Assembly (NCBI GenBank): GCA_020027415.1
Contig: JAHRAW010000128.1
Location: 1 to 6,689 of the forward strand
DNA: 6,689 nt
Source: Gammaproteobacteria bacterium
GTDB lineage: Bacteria; Pseudomonadota; Gammaproteobacteria; Arenicellales; Poriferihabitantaceae
Direction: 5' to 3'
Shown: in pieces, positions 6,577 to 6,689 of the stretch
How positions within the stretch are numbered: position 1 is the first letter of the stretch
How the letters are laid out: every line of letters begins with the position of its first letter
Translations under genes and position numbers: made by a program
The notes under the pieces: model-generated
What the model was told of the DNA's origin: nothing
What the model saw: only the letters and a program-made list of their open reading frames with translations
Databases searched by the model: none

Positions 6577-6595
6577 TTTTTGAATCCGACTCCGA
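6533..6595 (-). repeat. Inverted repeat flanking the purE start codon
   Basis: TCGGAGTC at 6533-6540 (inside purE, codons of the MGSDSD loop) is the exact reverse complement of GACTCCGA at 6588-6595 in the leader. After one mismatch, two further base pairs (6542-6543 with 6585-6586) extend the stem, leaving a loop of about 40 bases that contains the ATG at 6574-6576. The inner copy is also part of a separate palindrome, GGTCGGA-G-TCCGACC at 6531-6545, which could fold on its own. The inner arm is coding for conserved residues, so chance is a real possibility. Confidence 0.4.
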
Positions 6596-6689
6596 AGGCG
6601 CTTCCGTTAATTAAAATCTGCATAGCCGACACCCGCAACACCATACCAAAAACAAACAAAACAATATACGGGGAATGAGGCTGCAAAAA
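6577..6689. other. Non-coding region upstream of purE at the right edge
   Basis: These 113 bases hold the purE leader and candidate promoter, then an A-rich (plus strand) tract of CAAA/AACA type at about 6646-6668. An ATG at 6675 opens a plus-strand frame to the edge, but only five codons are visible and the GGGGA before it is too close to serve as a ribosome binding site. I cannot say what lies next. Confidence 0.5.
6610..6638 (-). promoter_or_regulatory. Candidate sigma70-type promoter for the purE-tsaC-hemF-waaA cluster
   Basis: On the minus strand, TTGCGG (6633-6638) and TTTAAT (6610-6615) are separated by exactly 17 bases. The -10 box matches TATAAT at five of six positions and the -35 box matches TTGACA at three of six. 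Transcription would start near 6603, giving a leader of roughly 27 bases before the purE ATG. An AT-rich tract at about 6646-6668 lies where an UP element would be. This is the only plausible promoter I see for the leftward genes. It is a by-eye match, and no PurR-type operator was recognised. Confidence 0.38.

Noticed and set aside
1..6689. Search for a new defence, toxin-antitoxin, mobile or biosynthetic system
   Set aside because: All sizeable coding space belongs to six recognisable housekeeping genes. No unexplained gene longer than the small gaps remains.

Overview
The window is an ordinary chromosomal housekeeping segment from a Gram-negative bacterium, most likely a gammaproteobacterium. 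The reasons are the PepN-type M1 aminopeptidase, a single-domain Kdo transferase of lipopolysaccharide synthesis, oxygen-dependent coproporphyrinogen oxidase, a TsaC-type threonylcarbamoyl-AMP synthase and an Azotobacter-type 7Fe ferredoxin. All of these align closely by eye with proteobacterial proteins I know. Base composition is GC-rich by eye (upper fifties percent, not computed), with many CGC/GCG runs in coding DNA. I see no mobile element, CRISPR array, tRNA, rRNA, prophage gene or defence gene.

Layout. The left half reads rightward: the C-terminal two thirds of a 7Fe ferredoxin (fdxA, cut by the window edge), a 126-base gap, then pepN up to 3101. A 160-base convergent intergenic stretch (3102-3261) follows, holding a small hairpin and a degenerate 4-base periodic repeat. 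The right half reads leftward as one compact cluster. From its promoter side at the right edge the order is purE, tsaC, hemF, waaA, with gaps of 22, 3 and 5 bases. A plausible sigma70-type promoter with an AT-rich upstream tract lies just before purE, and the cluster looks like one transcription unit.

How the genes relate. The leftward cluster joins four separate pathways: purine synthesis (PurE), tRNA t6A37 modification (TsaC), haem synthesis (HemF) and lipid A-core assembly (WaaA). They share a probable transcript rather than a biochemical pathway. PurE's usual partner gene purK is not next to it here. FdxA and PepN are independent housekeeping genes.

I did not find a new biological system. 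The points most worth a second look are: a Gln in WaaA where the family has its conserved, probably catalytic Glu; two low-complexity insertions in PepN relative to E. coli; an inverted repeat that places the purE start codon in a possible mRNA loop; and the mixed-pathway cluster itself. Start sites were chosen by comparison with remembered family sequences. Three frames open further upstream (pepN to GTG 264, waaA to TTG 4554, tsaC to TTG 6110), but the internal ATGs fit the families better.
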